A stretch of 64,000 nucleotides of DNA, taken from NCBI GenBank assembly GCA_032173965.1, contig JAVUNC010000019.1, positions 8,742,501 through 8,806,500 of the forward strand, given 5' to 3'. The DNA comes from Sitta carolinensis (lineage: Eukaryota > Chordata > Aves > Passeriformes > Sittidae). This document shows positions 25,994 through 41,000 of the stretch, one piece after another (within the stretch, counting starts at the first letter, position 1; every line of letters starts with the position of its first letter). Under the pieces are notes generated by a model. That model was not told where the DNA came from and searched no databases. It saw only the letters and a program-made list of their open reading frames with translations. Both the position numbers and the translations under genes were made by a program.

Positions 25994-27984
25994 TTTATTT
26001 ATATATATGTATGGTAACTCCTGGGAAAAGAGGTTGGTCTACATGATCTTCAGAGGTCCCACAGACACCAAGATGACAAAGAACAAATGAAAACAGTAAT
26101 GTCCCAGAATTATAGGATGAAAAGAATGAAAAATAAATTCTGGGAAAGTGACAGAGGACAACATGATACTACTTGGAAGGACCCATTAAATATTCCTGTA
26201 TTATTTTTTTCATATCTTCATAAATGCATATTGCCCTGAAACAACTACATCATCAATATGAGTTACAGCATTTAATTCTCCTTTGGATAATTGAAGCAGA
26301 TGATAAACATCTTAGATTATGCATAATTTTTTGGTCTGCAGCTCCATGGCAATTGCAAAATCAACACTGGGCCATATATAATTGAACCAGATAAATCTTA
26401 GAAGGCAGTTAGAAGAATCAGGGAAAGTACTGATTTCATTATTTCAGTTTGCATTTTTGTTTTTAATTTTTATTCTTGCGGCACCTAACATGATTTCCTT
26501 ATGCTGGATGCTGAACCAAAAAAAAAAGAAAAAAAAGGATACAGATCTTAGCTCAGTTTATATAACTGTGGGAAATGCACATTTGCTTTTTGCAAATACC
26601 TCTACTTGACCTCTATTATCTAGGAGGGGACTCTATTGGAATGAAGCTAAAATTGAACCCAATATTTGAAGCTACACAGAAAATATTTTCATTTAAATTC
26701 AGCCTTTTTTAAAGCTCTGCTTAGAACCTTCAAATGTAACTGCAGCTTCATTCTGATACACTATTTGAAAATCTGTCCCCTTGTTTTATCTACCTGTGTT
26801 CATATAAAGGAAGGGGCCAGAATGTCTTCTTACATCTTTAAAAAATGCCTATGCTGCCTTCCTCCTGGCTTTTAAGTCTTAAAGCACAGAGAAAGATCAA
26901 TAGGATGTGATGACACCTTAACAAAAGCAGAATGTAAGCAAAGACAACTCCATGGCAGTGGTGACCTTGGAACTCATATACTGATTTAAATTAGTTATGT
27001 GTGTTTACTATTAAGGCTAATAAACTCATTTCATACAAAAACTTTTCACAGGCTCTAAGGGAATCTCCCAACTAGTAGAATGGCAGAGCAATAAAAGACT
27101 TACTGCACCTTTTAATACAATATTTGGTCTAAAATTCAACTCTGCTGTTGAAATGACAGCAGTCACTATATTATATTCTTCCACTATGCTGTTATCAGCA
27201 AAGATGCTTTAAAGCCTGAAAAACATTTCCTCTTACAGAGATGCCCAGATTGCATTTTTAGAGTGTTTTACAGTTACTTTTTTGCCAGTAAAGGCAGAAA
27301 CAAGATTAAAAATTACAATTCTCTTCAGAATTGTTTTAAGGTTTTCACATATGTACTCTGAAAGTATGGTTTATGTTTTTGACATCAGCATAAAGAAACC
27401 CTGAGATAATGTTGCCACACTATTTTTAAATTAGATCTAAATCAATAAAGACTTTCCTTTTTTACTTTTTTTATCATGACACCATGGAATACAGAATTGT
27501 AAAAATTGCCTGGATGTTATCTAACCTCATCTTTTCCTGTAAGATTAGATAGCATGGGGAGCAAGAATGGAAGTTGCAGTTCTTTCACTTAACATTTATG
27601 TCTTAGTATGAGATTTTAGAATATTGTGTTTATTAGATAACATGATATCTTCATGCTTTCAGTGTTTCTGCCACTTGGATTTCCTAAAAAGGATGATTCC
27701 AAAATAAGAAAAGAATAATATTTGAACAACTCCTAATCAAGCTTCTCAATGTGGAACATGGATACCCGAGGTGTGACAGCAGGAACAAGAGGGTACTTGA
27801 GTAAAAGGAGCCAAAGGGGAAATAGCCAAGTTTTCTCTAGACTTTTCAATTATCAATTGCATCTGAAGTCTGCACTTATTTCCTTGCTGGGAAGAAAAAG
27901 GTAATTCGTGAATCATTCCTTTTGCCTGGCATTTCAGGAGTGACCCAGTAGGAAAGAGAAGACAGATTAGACATCATCTTGGAA

Positions 27985-28380
27985 AAAACCCCGCCGGCCT
28001 GTTGGGCAGAAGATTTACAGGAAGGTCATTCCAACATTTGGGGTTTTTTTAAGCCTTCCATTACGTCAGTGACACTTTTGATTTTTAGCAGGAAGGTGAT
28101 GAGTTACCGGGACATGACTCAGGCATCCCTGGACCGTGTGCGGCGGAGGATTCCCCACGCAGCCCACTGCTCAGCCAGGCAGAGCATTCCACGCCAGCTG
28201 GCCCTGCCTGTCCTCCAGCTTTCCCTGCAGGGATATCCAGACACTTCCCTCAGCCTCACCACAGGCCACCACAATTTACCCCTGCACCAAACCCCGCTGC
28301 CCTGCAGACGCCGGCAGTGACGCAGCCCCTGCTTGCTCTGTGTCCATTCCATTGGTCTCCCACAGGATTGGGGTTCCATA
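27985..28380. promoter_or_regulatory. GC-rich segment with CRE-like and AP-1 sites
   Basis: Locally GC- and CpG-rich sequence in plain intron, with TTACGTCA (28061-28068, CRE-like) and TGACTCA (28115-28121, AP-1) 54 bp apart. Open frames of 80-110 codons on both strands look composition-driven. A candidate activity-dependent enhancer, by inference only. Confidence 0.35.
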
Positions 28381-28384
28381 ACTC

Positions 28385-31300
28385 CAGCTGGAATTTATGC
28401 AAGCCCAGAATTGCCTCCTCCAATAAATTGATTTGTGTCCTGATAATTACAGGAATAAAAATTTTGAGACTATGATACGACTGGAAACCAGAGAGCTCTC
28501 TGAGCTGATGAAATTTCAGTTTCATCAGATAGTTTTGTTGACATCGCAGAATCTAAGCCAGACCTCCCTTAACAAATAAAAGGATTTTTTTTTTTTTTTT
28601 AAACTTGACATTGAAAATGAAAATTGTACCCCAGAATATACAAGGCATGCAGCATGGGTAAATCTTGTGGACATTGCTCTGCATATCATTATGGTTGTAT
28701 TTATTTTTTTCCTCCTGACTGGCCTAAGCATACAACAGCCATGTCTCAAACCCAGGTTAACTACCAATTCAAGTTCAAAAATGTAACATTTACTGTTTGA
28801 CATGTGGGTCAGGCTGGCACAAAGCCAACTTTGCCACTAAGGTTTGCACGAAAAGAAACACTTACTGCCTAAAATGTTGTGCAAGGATATGAAGAATTTT
28901 TTCATGATTAAAAGCACTTTACAACTTGAATGTTCAGTTTTCGTTTCAATGTAGACTTTAAGGAAATAATTAAATCTGTTTGTATTTCACTTCTCTGTCT
29001 CTACCTCTACAAAGAATCCAGCATTTAAGTCCAAATTCCAGTCAAAAAGGCACACCATCAGAATCCGGCAATGAGGTGTGCTGGGAATATTATGAATAAA
29101 TTGCAAATTTACATTAAATGCAAGAAAATTTTCAGACTTGAGGCTGCACAGTTCATAATTTTGTGTCAATTCAATGAATAGTATCAGCTGAGAAAAAAAA
29201 AAAAGATTGATTATTTTACTGGGTTGAAAGAGTTTGGAAAGGTTACGTGAAAAGGTCAAACTAAATATGAAACACTTTATGTTGATGTGAGAAAATTTTA
29301 CAGTGACACCAAACATATTTGGAGTGTATTTTTTCCTAATTGGTAATTCCAAGAATTTCTGTTCCATTTAGTGTAAATCATACCCCTCCTTTCCTCATGC
29401 CCCTTCTGCTTATTCAAGAACTTTTGTTCAGTTCTATCACGCTAGTGAGAATTTTCATATCAGCATAAGCTATCAGCAAAGAGTCATATGGGGAAAATAG
29501 AGCAAATCTAAACTATTCAGAGGCTAAATGCAAGAATGAGAAGAAGCTGAAAGAAAAAAAAAAAGAAAATAAACATATGACAAAACATGATGCAGACAAA
29601 CATAGCAAAGATACTGCTGCCACATAAAAAGCTGACATATTCATGTCAGGAAAATAATGCATTCATTCTATACATACATGCAAGAGCAGCAAATTACAGG
29701 TGGAGATATGCAGGTGCACCACAAATATTGATTTCCAATAGAATCAAGTCACTTGAAATGAGCAGACGGGAAGGAAATAAACCTCTGCTTTTCACAATCA
29801 GTTAATCCTTAGTAAATTCATTAATTTTTAAAAAGGAAAAGTATTACATGCAGAATTATGAATCTCAAATGGCAGTGGTGTTTCCTGAACAAGACAGTTA
29901 CTGTTAGTGCCCACTATGGTAAGTGACCATTAGAAATTAATTTTTGAATTAAAAACTAGAAGACAGCTTTGTAAGGCGATTGAACAAGGTAATTTATAAC
30001 AAGAACAGACTGTTTCCTGTATTTGTTCCAATAAAATAATAGCTTTTCTCTAGGCTGTTTCAGATTTATAAAGAGCAGGATGAATTTTTCTGCATACATA
30101 TAAAGTACTGACATTTTGAAGAGGTAATGGGAAATTTAAATTTACCCAATACACTGCAACACGCTCCCTGGATATTCCTTACTCCACCTTTTTTTCTCAA
30201 TTAAAAATTCATGTTGCACTTAATTGCTCAATTTGCCCAAAGTGTAATAAACAACTGAAGAAGCCATTGAGTACCACATAACAAATAAATTACTTAGTAG
30301 GATATGACAAGAAATTACTGGCCCAATTAGTGACACAGATCCTTTGGTGCAAGGTAAGAAAATAAAAGGTATCCCTAATGAAAATAAGGTGCTCTGCAAA
30401 CACAAAACATAATCTGTATATATTGTACACTTTGAAGTCTAAGAGTGTCTCCCGGGAAAACTGAAAATAAGGCACTAAGCAAGTTACTGATTAAAGCCAT
30501 TTACTTCCATGACATTTTGTGGCTGTGTATTGCCAGGGCATATTAGGAAGATATAGGATTATCTGCTGTCCTGGAAGAGAGTTGTTTGAAAAACTTAGAA
30601 AAAATTGCAGGGATTATAATGTAAACTATAATTTCCCCCCTAAAAATGTTGTTCATAGCATGAGTAATCTCTTGGATTACATGCACCAAGACTGCTGTTT
30701 CTTATCCACTCTGCAGAATCAAAGGGAACTTTGAGGGACACTCTCCTGTGATATGCTGAGAATATCCAGAAAAGTCCCTTGGAGTTAAAAGCATTTGACT
30801 TTTCCCAGAAGACACCCAGTACCTCACAGAACCAAACTCAAAGGAAAATTGTTAAAGATCCAATAAAAAAGAAGAAAAATAAAAGAAGAACGCTTACTTG
30901 AAAGAAGAGTGTGGCTGGAAGGTCCAAGAGCAATAAATCAGAGCAATTAAATTCAGTGGCAATGCTTCTTTCACTTAAAAAGAAATTGTAAGAACTCCAG
31001 TGCCGTGAATGGCAGTTTTGCTGCTGTGGTGTAAAATTTGAAATGTGTTTCACAGTCAGCTTTTTAAAGATGCTGCTTTGCGCACTAAAATCCACAAAAT
31101 ATGTTTTTACAGTTTTCCCCAGCATCTGAGATAAGGTCTTTCTTTATGGTAACTCTCCTTTGGCCTGAGAAAGAGCACTAGTAAATCATCTGCTTCAGAT
31201 TATCTCCAGTCTTTTATTAAGCTACTTGAAGGATATTTCTATGGCTTGAAATTTAGCCACTAATAAGGACAAAGTAAATGAGGACAGCACCAAATATTAT

Positions 31301-34300
31301 TAGTACATCCTCACACTGTCACCTTCACACTGTAGAAAAGCCCTTTAATGCAGGAAGCTGTCAGTGTGGAATTTCTTGGTAACTGGATTTAAGAAGAATT
31401 ACTCTTCTGATGAGCAAAACCCAGTCCTACATGTTACTCTGGATGGATTTCCATTTATGACAGATCCGCAAGATACAAGAGTCAAGGAACTTATAGCAAT
31501 GACAGACTGACCCAAGGATGTTTTTGCAATCATCCAAACACAAACAAAATTCAAAGTTTGCTTCCCAAGTTTTATCTTCAGTCTGGCTCCCTTCCTTTTC
31601 AAGCTTCCTCTGCAGAAACAAGTATAAAGAGAAGAAAACAAGCAGACCTTCAGGAAGTCCCTTTTGTTGCAGTTAACTACCACTGCTCTTTACTACATCT
31701 TGCCTCTTAATTTTGAAACTTTTTAAAAGCATTGTGTTTAGCAGATAAGTTGGAAAAAATAAGTTTGCTTATAAGCACACCTGCATTTATTTTACACCAG
31801 CATAATTTCACTTACTAGAATGTATGACACAAGATTCATTTGAGAAGAAAATCTCTTTCTAGTTCTTGTGTGGTTTTCTGAAGGCCTGATTCTCTGTAAT
31901 TGTGTATAGCACTTAATTTTAAGGAATCCATCATAAAGGCCTCTGTTCCTTACAGGTAATTACATCCATATATCAATTTTCTCTGACTACATTAGCAAAC
32001 AGAAACTCCCCATCCTACTGCCTAACTCAGCAGTAGCAGAAAAGCACAGTAACACCTTGAGTTGGAATATGAAACTAAAAACACAACTGTAAATTATCCT
32101 GTTAACACAGATCACCCTTGTAACTCAAGCAAAGAGCACATCAAGCAAATATGTAGTGAGTGCACAATGTAAACACATCACATATGCTTAATAACAATGA
32201 GATTTCACTGGCACAGAAAGCATTTGAAGCATACTGAGAAAACAAAGTGTTCCACTAGCCAGGCTTTGTAAAGGAAACAAGGACCCACATGGGAATATTC
32301 GTTGGGAAAAAAGTGGCCAGCTACGGCTAAAGGCATTCATCTTCCCCACAGCCTTTTCTCTCATCATTAATCAATAGAAGAAAAAAAAAAGTGGGGAAAG
32401 GGGGGGTGGACAGGGGGAGGAAACCTTCACATTGTCACAGAAGTGAATAGAAAACTATGAAACTTAATTTCAGCTACAACATAGAGAGAATTGGGAAGCC
32501 GGTGTGTGCTACACTGAATTTTTAGGGAATATTTTCTTCTACATTTAAATTTAGATCAACTAAAATAAGATGAAAGAATAAATTCATTTCATTATTAAAT
32601 TCTGCTATTCTCCATTCACTTTCTGTATATACCTACATGCTCCATGTATGTCTGCTCATTTCAAACAGCTAAAGCAGATCCACAGTGGGCAGATTTTTCA
32701 CTTGCCTAGGTGGCTGTGTCTGCCTAATACTTTCTTGCAAACTGAAGACCAGTTCAGATTTTTTAGAAACTTACTTTTCACTTTCCTATAATATATATTG
32801 TGGGTTTATAGATATTTTATTTCTTCTTATGCTGCTAGGGTGCCTGTAATGTTATTCTAAAAAAACACCTTCAGACATTTTCATGACATACCTGACTTTT
32901 TATGCTCAGAAGTACTTTCCCCACTGTGGAAAGCAGGACCAATATTTTAACCTGAGAGACCTACATTTAAGCACATTTACCACCTTAGAGCAAAAAGTCC
33001 CTAAAACTTAGTCTGAAGATGTTTCAGCTGCTATATGGTTTACAAATCTCAATTGAAACATAGAAACAATATATGGTATATTAACCAGGAATCATAGCTC
33101 AGATTTAGTGATTACTACTACACATCTACTAATAATAGTCACTGCTACAGAAAAGAGAATGAGTAGCTGTCCTTCTCTCCTATTTTGTATGCAGTTCAGC
33201 TTCACCAAGATAGAAAATGGTCTGATTACATTTAATTGTAAATCCACATACAAATAAAGTCTCATATTCTAAATATTAACCTTGTTAAACAGTAGAAGAA
33301 AAACAATAAACAAAGCCACTAAAAAAGGTCCCAGAAGTGACAAAAATAATAAAATCATGCCATTAAAAAACCTGAGCTACTGTACATTGAGGAAAGCTAA
33401 TTTATGTGGAGATGGCTTACACATTTTTTAACAGCACCTGTTCAAAATGCAAAGGCACAAGAGTGCTCTATATTTATCAAATGACTTCATGCAATATTAC
33501 TGTATCACTTTCAATTAGCAAACTGTGCAACAGATTTAATGATATACAGTAACTCCACACTCACATCCAGTTTTACTTGTGATCTAAGAGTCTACCAAAC
33601 AAACCACACAAAATTTCCAGGTTTTCTGGTGTTTTGGGGTTTTTTTGTTTGTTTGTTTGTTTGATTTTTTACCTTAGTTCAAGAAAAATTAACTGTTCTG
33701 CCTTCTAGAAAAAGACAACACACCAAAGCTACAAAATGAGGGGCTTTTGGTGCTACTGATTAAGACAAAGTTAATACAAAAATCACAACAACATACTCCC
33801 TATTTATGGCAAACTTCCATTTGTATCCTTTTATTCTTGGTGGGGTAGAAGGGGGACAACAGCAGAACTGAATAGGATGCCACAGATTGTGAGTGATGCT
33901 ATATGAAGAGTGTTGCTGAAATATTTAAAAATATTTTAGAGATGAATGGTGGTTCTTTCAAACTCTAAAAGACTGCAGGCTACTTCTATCCACAGTCTTT
34001 TGTGTTAAATTCTTCTAGGGAGGACTCAGCCACATCTTCCTGAGCCATGAGTGTGAATCTATTCAAATATATCAGTCTAATAAGGCTTTCATTGAGATAA
34101 AAGGGAGTTGGTTAGATCCAAGGCTGTGGTGAAGACTGAAATGAAGAACATTTCAGATTTATGATGTGTGCTGCTCAAACTCTATTTCTACAGAACATGC
34201 AGAAAATTTTGGAATGAGACTCTTCAATAACAGCTAATCTTAATAATGCAATGAAATAACAGGGCCAGCAGATTTCTGTTAACTGAGATCCCTAATCCTT

Positions 34301-35730
34301 GTAGTCAGAAAGAGTACAGGTGCTCACAGCTTTCCAGGCATGTCCTTCATGCTCCTGCTCCTCTAGAAACCCTCCATGTCCTTCAACTGATTTCAGTTAA
34401 AAAGTCAATGTGCATTTCTCATGGAAGGAGGAAGAAACTGACCTCCGTTTACCTATTTAAAATGTTGTGGAATTTTAAAAAATACTAAAGCAATTTTCTC
34501 TTTTTCTCTTCTTTAAGAGAACTTTACAACATTTTCTGTTGACTTGGGTAGCTTTCAGAGTAATCACTCCACAAAGTCCTGCTTCCACTTCCCCTGCCTC
34601 ACTCCCCAGCCATCTCATACAAACTCATCAACATAATCTCATTAAAGTATGGGTCTACATTAGAATTGGATAACTAATTAACATTGCCTAACTCCACGGC
34701 TCATAATGATTAAGAGCCAAATCAGTTTATTTCCTTTGAAAAAAGCAATTTACACTTTTAGACAAAATTCTGAAGGGACATCAACGAGCTGCCTCTAGAA
34801 TCAATTTAGGATCTTGGCTATATGTATTCCTGCATCCTACATAAGGTGTGTCTACAGAGATTTTCACCAGCAGTTAAACATTCACACACCTGGTGGCATC
34901 CAGAAACCCTGCCTAGCACAGGGTGAGGCTATTGAGTCATGCTGCTAGGCCATATGGCTTTTGATCCCTTCAGAAAGTGGACCCGTTTCACCCAGGTTTC
35001 CCATGTAGGCACATCCTCTGACTCTTCAGATGACCTCAGAGCTTTGGAAAACTCTGTCCTGTGCCAGAAGAGGTCAATGCAATGAACCAACAAAGCAGCA
35101 AATTAAGTGGGGCATCCGAAGCACCCTTCTGAAACAGAGTGAATGAGCCTCAGCACCTCTTTCCTTCTAGGGTGGACTCAGCCCTAATGGAAAGAGAGAC
35201 TCCTGACTGATCTTGTTGGGCAGCTGAAGGCACAGAGCTAACAGGGAGGTTTATACATTGAAAAAAGGCAAGAAAGGGTATTCCTAATGATAAGAACTGA
35301 AAACACGAGCTGGACTAACAATGGGAAGCAAAGAGAGGGGTGAAAAAAAGTTGGGGCTGGTCAGTAGCAAACAATAACACCACAGTATGAGGAAAAAATT
35401 AGGCATTGGAAAAGGAAATAGAGAAACTGGGAGGTGAAAACAGAAAGGGAAAAAAACCCCAGCAGTCTAGTTTTAAGAGCTAGTCTACTGGGATTTCTGC
35501 AGACCATACAACTCCACTGAGTTGTCCTTTAGGACCTTGATCCAAAGAATATTACTTTGACTCTAATGGGTTTTGGATAAGGGAGGAGCCCCAGAGTATA
35601 AATTTATTTATATCTTCATATATAATTCAGCTCTGTCTACCAACTGCAACATATACTCTGTACAGAATTGAAACCGTTCCTTTCTTTAAACTTGGACACT
35701 TGTATATAAAAATGCTATTTGTCAAAGTTA
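28385..35730 (-). other. Intron, no gene seen
   Basis: AT-rich, with a T15 tract near 28588, a GTTT repeat at 33636-33664 and the G-rich motif at 32.4 kb. The 126-codon minus frame at 28987-29367 ends without exon signals and resembles nothing known. Confidence 0.55.
32393..32417 (+). other. G-quadruplex motif
   Basis: G4, AAA, G7, TGGACA, G5, preceded by an A10 run. The G7 block can supply two tracts of three, giving a four-tract motif. Confidence 0.5.
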
Positions 35731-35797
35731 GGTTTATGGTTGGACTCCATGATCTTAAAGATCTTGGCCAGCCTAAACAATTCTATGAGTCTATAAA
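35731..35797 (+). mobile_element. CR1 LINE 3' tail
   Basis: Remnant tail: 'ggttggactccatgatctta', then 'cagcctaaacaattctatga' and GTCTATAAA. Only about 65 bases remain. Confidence 0.7.
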
Positions 35798-37764
35798 ATT
35801 CTTACCCCATTTTATTCATCCCTATGCACCATTGGATCAGAAAGGCATCTCTCTCAGCTTGCATTTTGATAAACTCACTCATTTTAAAAAACTCTGATCA
35901 GGAGTCTCACCCAGCTGGTGAAACAGCCTCATGTTTCCCTAAGACACCCCAAATACTCACCACAAATCAACCCGTGCTACAGCTGAATACATCCACACAA
36001 GTAATGAGTGAAACACAATAGCTGAAAAAAATTACTTATAGTACGATCCTTAGCCAACATGCAGGGTATAAAAACGTTTCAATGTTCTATTTATACGCTG
36101 TGCCTCTGTTCTTACAGAATACATTAAATAGGCTGGCATTTAAATTGAGTGCCTTGGGGGAGACGCATCTCCTGAAGCATTTAGTCACCTACATTAAGAA
36201 ACAAGACTTCTCCCCAGTTTAGCAACAGGTTTTATAAATGTGTGAAAATTCTTTTTGGATGTATTTGTTAAAAACATGAGCTCTTTTTCACACCTGTAAA
36301 AGACATTTAATAATCCTTAGGGAGAGTTTTTTCAGTTTCAACAAGGAAAGCATTGTGTTTGCTTTAAATGGAATGGTAAGTGATTCCACTTGATCTTCTA
36401 GAGTTTCTTAAAAGTAAAAAAAAATGCTCTTAATTAAGCCTACAGTTATTATAAATCAATGGCATGGTATGAAAAAAATACTACTTCCTAATTAAAAAAA
36501 AAACTAATTGGATGCAGAATGTAGGCAGACTGATGCAGTGTATATGCAACCAATCTCTAGGGAAAAAATGTCCAGGGCAAACACTTGAAAATTAAAGCTT
36601 TTCTGTTGACTGAATGTTTATTCCACATAAATAAGCTCTCCTTGTTGATAGCTTCAATTTTTCTTAAATGCAACGATTCAAATTTATTTTTTTTTTTTTG
36701 AGCACTGCAACTGTCAAAATATTATTACACAACTGAAAGAAAATAAATGTATACTCTTTGATTGTGACCAAGATTGATTTGACCCTGATGCTGCTACTTT
36801 TGGAAACCAATTTTCTTAATCACACAGTCCTCTTTATGAAACAGATCATTTATAGATTCTTCTCCTTTTGTACATGGAGGCAAGGTCAGCTACTCTTTAG
36901 CACAATATATTTCACTATGCCCATGCCTTAGAGAGGAGGACTGAAAGAAAATGCTCTCTACGGAAAACACATTATATACCCCATTTCAATAGTGCATTAT
37001 ACATCAGTGTTTCAATATATTAAATAATCTACATGATATAGTGGTCCATATTATGTATCACGCATTCATTCCCCTGCAGCAGTTCCAGATTCTGTTCCAC
37101 AGAATAATGTAATGCCACTCTGTTCTTGTCCAGCATTACTTTATTTCAGCTCATATTACTTCATTCTACATACGATTCTTTCTCTATTATGGCAGAGTTG
37201 CAATATGTGAGTCACCATAATTGTGATATCCTCTCAATATCTATCAAGTGATAGGTCCCTTTCCTTGTGTAAAATTACAAAATGTTACAGGGTAACCACA
37301 TGCATCTTCAACACACATTTCCATAGCTGGGTTTTTACCTGGTTTATATTGCTCCCCTTCAGAGCACACATTCATAAGGCAAACAAGAGGTAAACTGTTG
37401 TATGTGAAGTAAATATTTTAAGAGGAACTGATTTCTGCACGTATTCTTCAAAAGCAGGTATCAGAGCCCAGTGTTGCTATGTGTTAATAAATAGGGAATA
37501 ATCTATGAATAACTATTGCATGAATACCTCAATAGAATTGTGAGTCATGGAATATGAATTAGGTGAATGAATATTTTGGTAGTAATACATCTTGGGACCT
37601 TATATAAAAGACCAGCTTTCCTCAGACAGGAATAATTTCTTGAGCCAGAGCTGCTTCTGAAGCCACTGAGAGCAAACTGGTGCTGAAAAATACAACCCCT
37701 GACAAGGACTTGAAGAAAGGAGAAAAAGGACAAAACATGGTAAACTGGAACAGAATGGATAAAC

Positions 37765-38085
37765 AGTCATAGAATCATAGAATGATTCAGCCTGGAAGAG
37801 ACCTTATGGGTCTTTAGTTCCAAATTCCCTGCCATGGGAATTTGGCATGGAACTATAACAGGCTGCTCAGGGTCTTACCCAGCCTTGAACACTTCCAGGG
37901 ATGAGGCATACACAGCTCCTCTGTTCCAGTGCTTTACCACCCTCACAGTAAACCTAGCCAAAATTTCCCTCTTTCAGTTTGAACCCATTACTCCTGGTCC
38001 TATGACTGCAGGTCCTGAAGAGTCCATCTCCAGTTTCCTTGCAAAACCCCTTCCGAAACTGGAAGGCTGTGATTGGGTCTCCATG
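37765..38085 (-). mobile_element. CR1 LINE fragment, about 320 bp, reverse
   Basis: It starts with 'cagtcatagaatcatagaat' (the reversed tail) and continues through 'tgctcagggtcttacccagc', 'gaacacttccagggatgagg' and 'gaacccattactcctggtcc'. Inside it a perfect 10-bp inverted repeat CCAAATTCCC/GGGAATTTGG with a 6-base spacer lies at 37820-37845. Confidence 0.88.
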
Positions 38086-38089
38086 CGAT

Positions 38090-41000
38090 TAGACTTTTAT
38101 TTGTCTACCTAATTATGATAAATGGTTTTTGACTCAAAGTCTCCCGCATTCAAGTGGGGGAATGTTTAGTGACTTAGCATATTAATTTTTTGAAGATTTG
38201 CAGATGGAATAAAAGAGGGAATAGAAGCACTTTTGCATTCCTTTCCTAATCTTTATTTCTCAGCTCCTGCCTAGTCAAAACAGTTCCTAAAAATTCTTGA
38301 GAAAGAGAAGGCTGAATGTAGCCCCTTCTAAACCAAACTCTGCAAATGTAGATGGGATTTCACCATAAAATAAAGCTTTGCAACTCTCAGTCTTCCAAGT
38401 CTATACATTCTGCTCTCAGCAAGAGCAAAGATTAATTAATCTAGCTAGAGTCTTGCATTTTGGCAAACTTTCGGAGAAAAAAAAAAAATCTTATTAGCTT
38501 TAGCTATTTTTAATTACAAGTTTAAGAGATGATCAAAGACAAAGGACATTTCTCAGATCCTTCAGTTTTTTTAAAAAGTAACCAAGTCCTTGATTAACAC
38601 ACATTTAAAGGAAAATTATTAATCCCACTTAAAGGAAAATTATTAATCACAGCCAAGACATTGTCAATCTTAGGCTAAAAACCATTTCTACTAACACTTA
38701 CACATGACAAAAACCTACTGTACTAAAAGCTAAGGATGGCTGGACTAGCAATTAAAGAGCTGCCCCAACTTTGCTAAGGTGGCTCATGCATTTCACATCC
38801 CAGCTCCTTTGAATAATTATCTAATCAAGCTTGCAGACAAGAATTGTCTACTAAAAACACAAATCTACACTCAATCAGAATTATAATTCCACAATAGGTC
38901 AACAGAGAGTATTTATACAGGAAAACAATTAAAGAACAGACATAATTTATATTTATTTAGTTAATGCATTTTGAACCAACAAGACTATTTCACAGGTCTG
39001 CACACGTCCTCCTATGCATGTGCTTAATTCATGGATTTAAGGGAGCTGGTTTTAGGATACATCTAGAAAGAAAAAAAAAAATAATTGATTTATCTTCCTG
39101 TGTTTTGTAAAGCCATTTTGTAAAACTTCTCCAATGAACTGATGGAGATACCCAAAACTAGTAGCAAATACTTTTACTCAAAGGTATCAGAGAAGTTTTC
39201 TTCCTGACACAAGAGGCCTCTATGAGTGAAGTTTTTTTTCTGAAAGCTCTCCTCAGTATTTAGGCATGGCTAACACTAAATGGTATTGTCATGACACTGA
39301 GATGGGACATGAGGGGTACAAAAGAAATTCATACCATTAAACATTCTATCATTTTATGTTCTGTGTACTGTCCATATTTTTCTCTTGTTGCCACCATGAT
39401 GAGTTCTAAAAGGTCCTAAAAGATTTCACTATAAAGCACAAATTAAAATATTCTCATATTTTCATAGCACAATATCGTACACTCCTCTATTTTCTTTTAC
39501 AGAATAGCTAGCATGGTTTTTATGATGATAATTGACTGTAGACTTGAGGATCACCTACCGTTTAATCTAAAATAGGAGGTGGAAAATGTTGGTGGAGAAA
39601 AAGGGACAAAGAAAAGAGACCATTCCAGTTACTTTTGAATTAAGAAAGGTAAAGCTTTGAAGGATAAAACCTGCAGTTTCAGCAGATTTGGGATCTGATG
39701 TTTGGGACCAAATGAGGCACCTGAGAGGAAAAAGCAGGAACTTCTCCTTTCTGAAGACGTAAGGCTTCCTGATGGAGCAGAAATACCTGCTCTCCAGACT
39801 GAGCACGGGAGCAAAAATGGATCACTTACAATTAATCCCCTTTGTCATTCTGTCATGACAAATCTGCAACCCCCAGTATTAGAGAATCATTAAAGAACAG
39901 GGATCTGGTATCTCTCAAAACTGATAAATCCTTACTATAGGCAAATTTATTTTAGAATTTGTACATGTTGTGCTCTGGTAGTCGTACAGCTCCAGCTCTT
40001 GTTCCATGAGTGTAGACTTAGATTGCAACCATCAGGCAGCATCTTCAGTTAGAGTTATATTTCAAAAATTAATTTCACCTAAAAAGTACCACATTTATGA
40101 TTTCTCAATCACAGTTATACCTTAAGACAAGATTGCACCTGCCAAGAAAAGATGAGATTGCAATCACAGTGGAAAAAAAAAACAATTAAAAAAAAACCAA
40201 TTCAGAGAAAGCACAGGAGGGATGTCACACATTTTGTAAGATCCTGGGGACAATTCCCACCAGCCTGGGTGAAGCTGAGACAGCAGAGGGTCTGCCCTGT
40301 TCCCAACAGGTCAAGTGGACTGTGCTGCACCTTGAGCACTTCTTACCCTGCAGTTATGTCACCTCTGATTCATATGGCCTGAACCCTTCTCCAGGGACCC
40401 AAGGATGTAACAGCTTTTGATGAAACTATCAAAGATCTGAGGCTGAAGCAGCAGCAGGGCACTTAACAGTTTTTCAGGCAGCAGCCACGGGTGGATGGTA
40501 CAGTCTTAGCCACATCTATTCATGTCCCTTTCAGGATTTACTACACCTGGATCTGGGTCATATCACCTCACTGAATATCATCTACACCTCAGCATAAGCT
40601 CAGGAAGAAAGAATCCTCTCTAAAGCCTTAATATGAGCAGAAAACACCTGTGTTTATGAAAAACAATTGTTCTCACCAGAGTACAGCAGTATCTGCTACC
40701 ATAAGGAAATCCATCAAAAATTATTATCTAGTTTAGGAAAAAGCAGCCTTTTATAGACCGTAAGTGTAACTGGAACACACATAACTTATTCCAATTAGCT
40801 GGAAGTCCTGACATAGCAGGTGGCAGCAGCGCATCCATTACTATAATGTGGAAAATATATGGTGCATGGCAACAGGCAGTTGTATTTGTCTTGATTATGG
40901 AACCTAGAAACAGCACTTTCTATTGTATCTGCTGGGGAAAAATCATTTTTTCTGACCCTCGAATGGAAACAAGCCTTTAACAATGTACACAGGTGACACT

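Noticed and set aside
28987..29367. A 126-codon minus frame
   Set aside because: In the NRXN1 direction but not neurexin-like and without usable acceptor and donor; Phe/Asn/Lys-rich as expected from AT-rich DNA.
36336..36375. 40-nt + segment with TTTTTTCAG acceptor and GTAAGT donor
   Set aside because: Pyrimidine tract is short, and the segment does not fit the phase chain of the other + candidates; within chance expectation.
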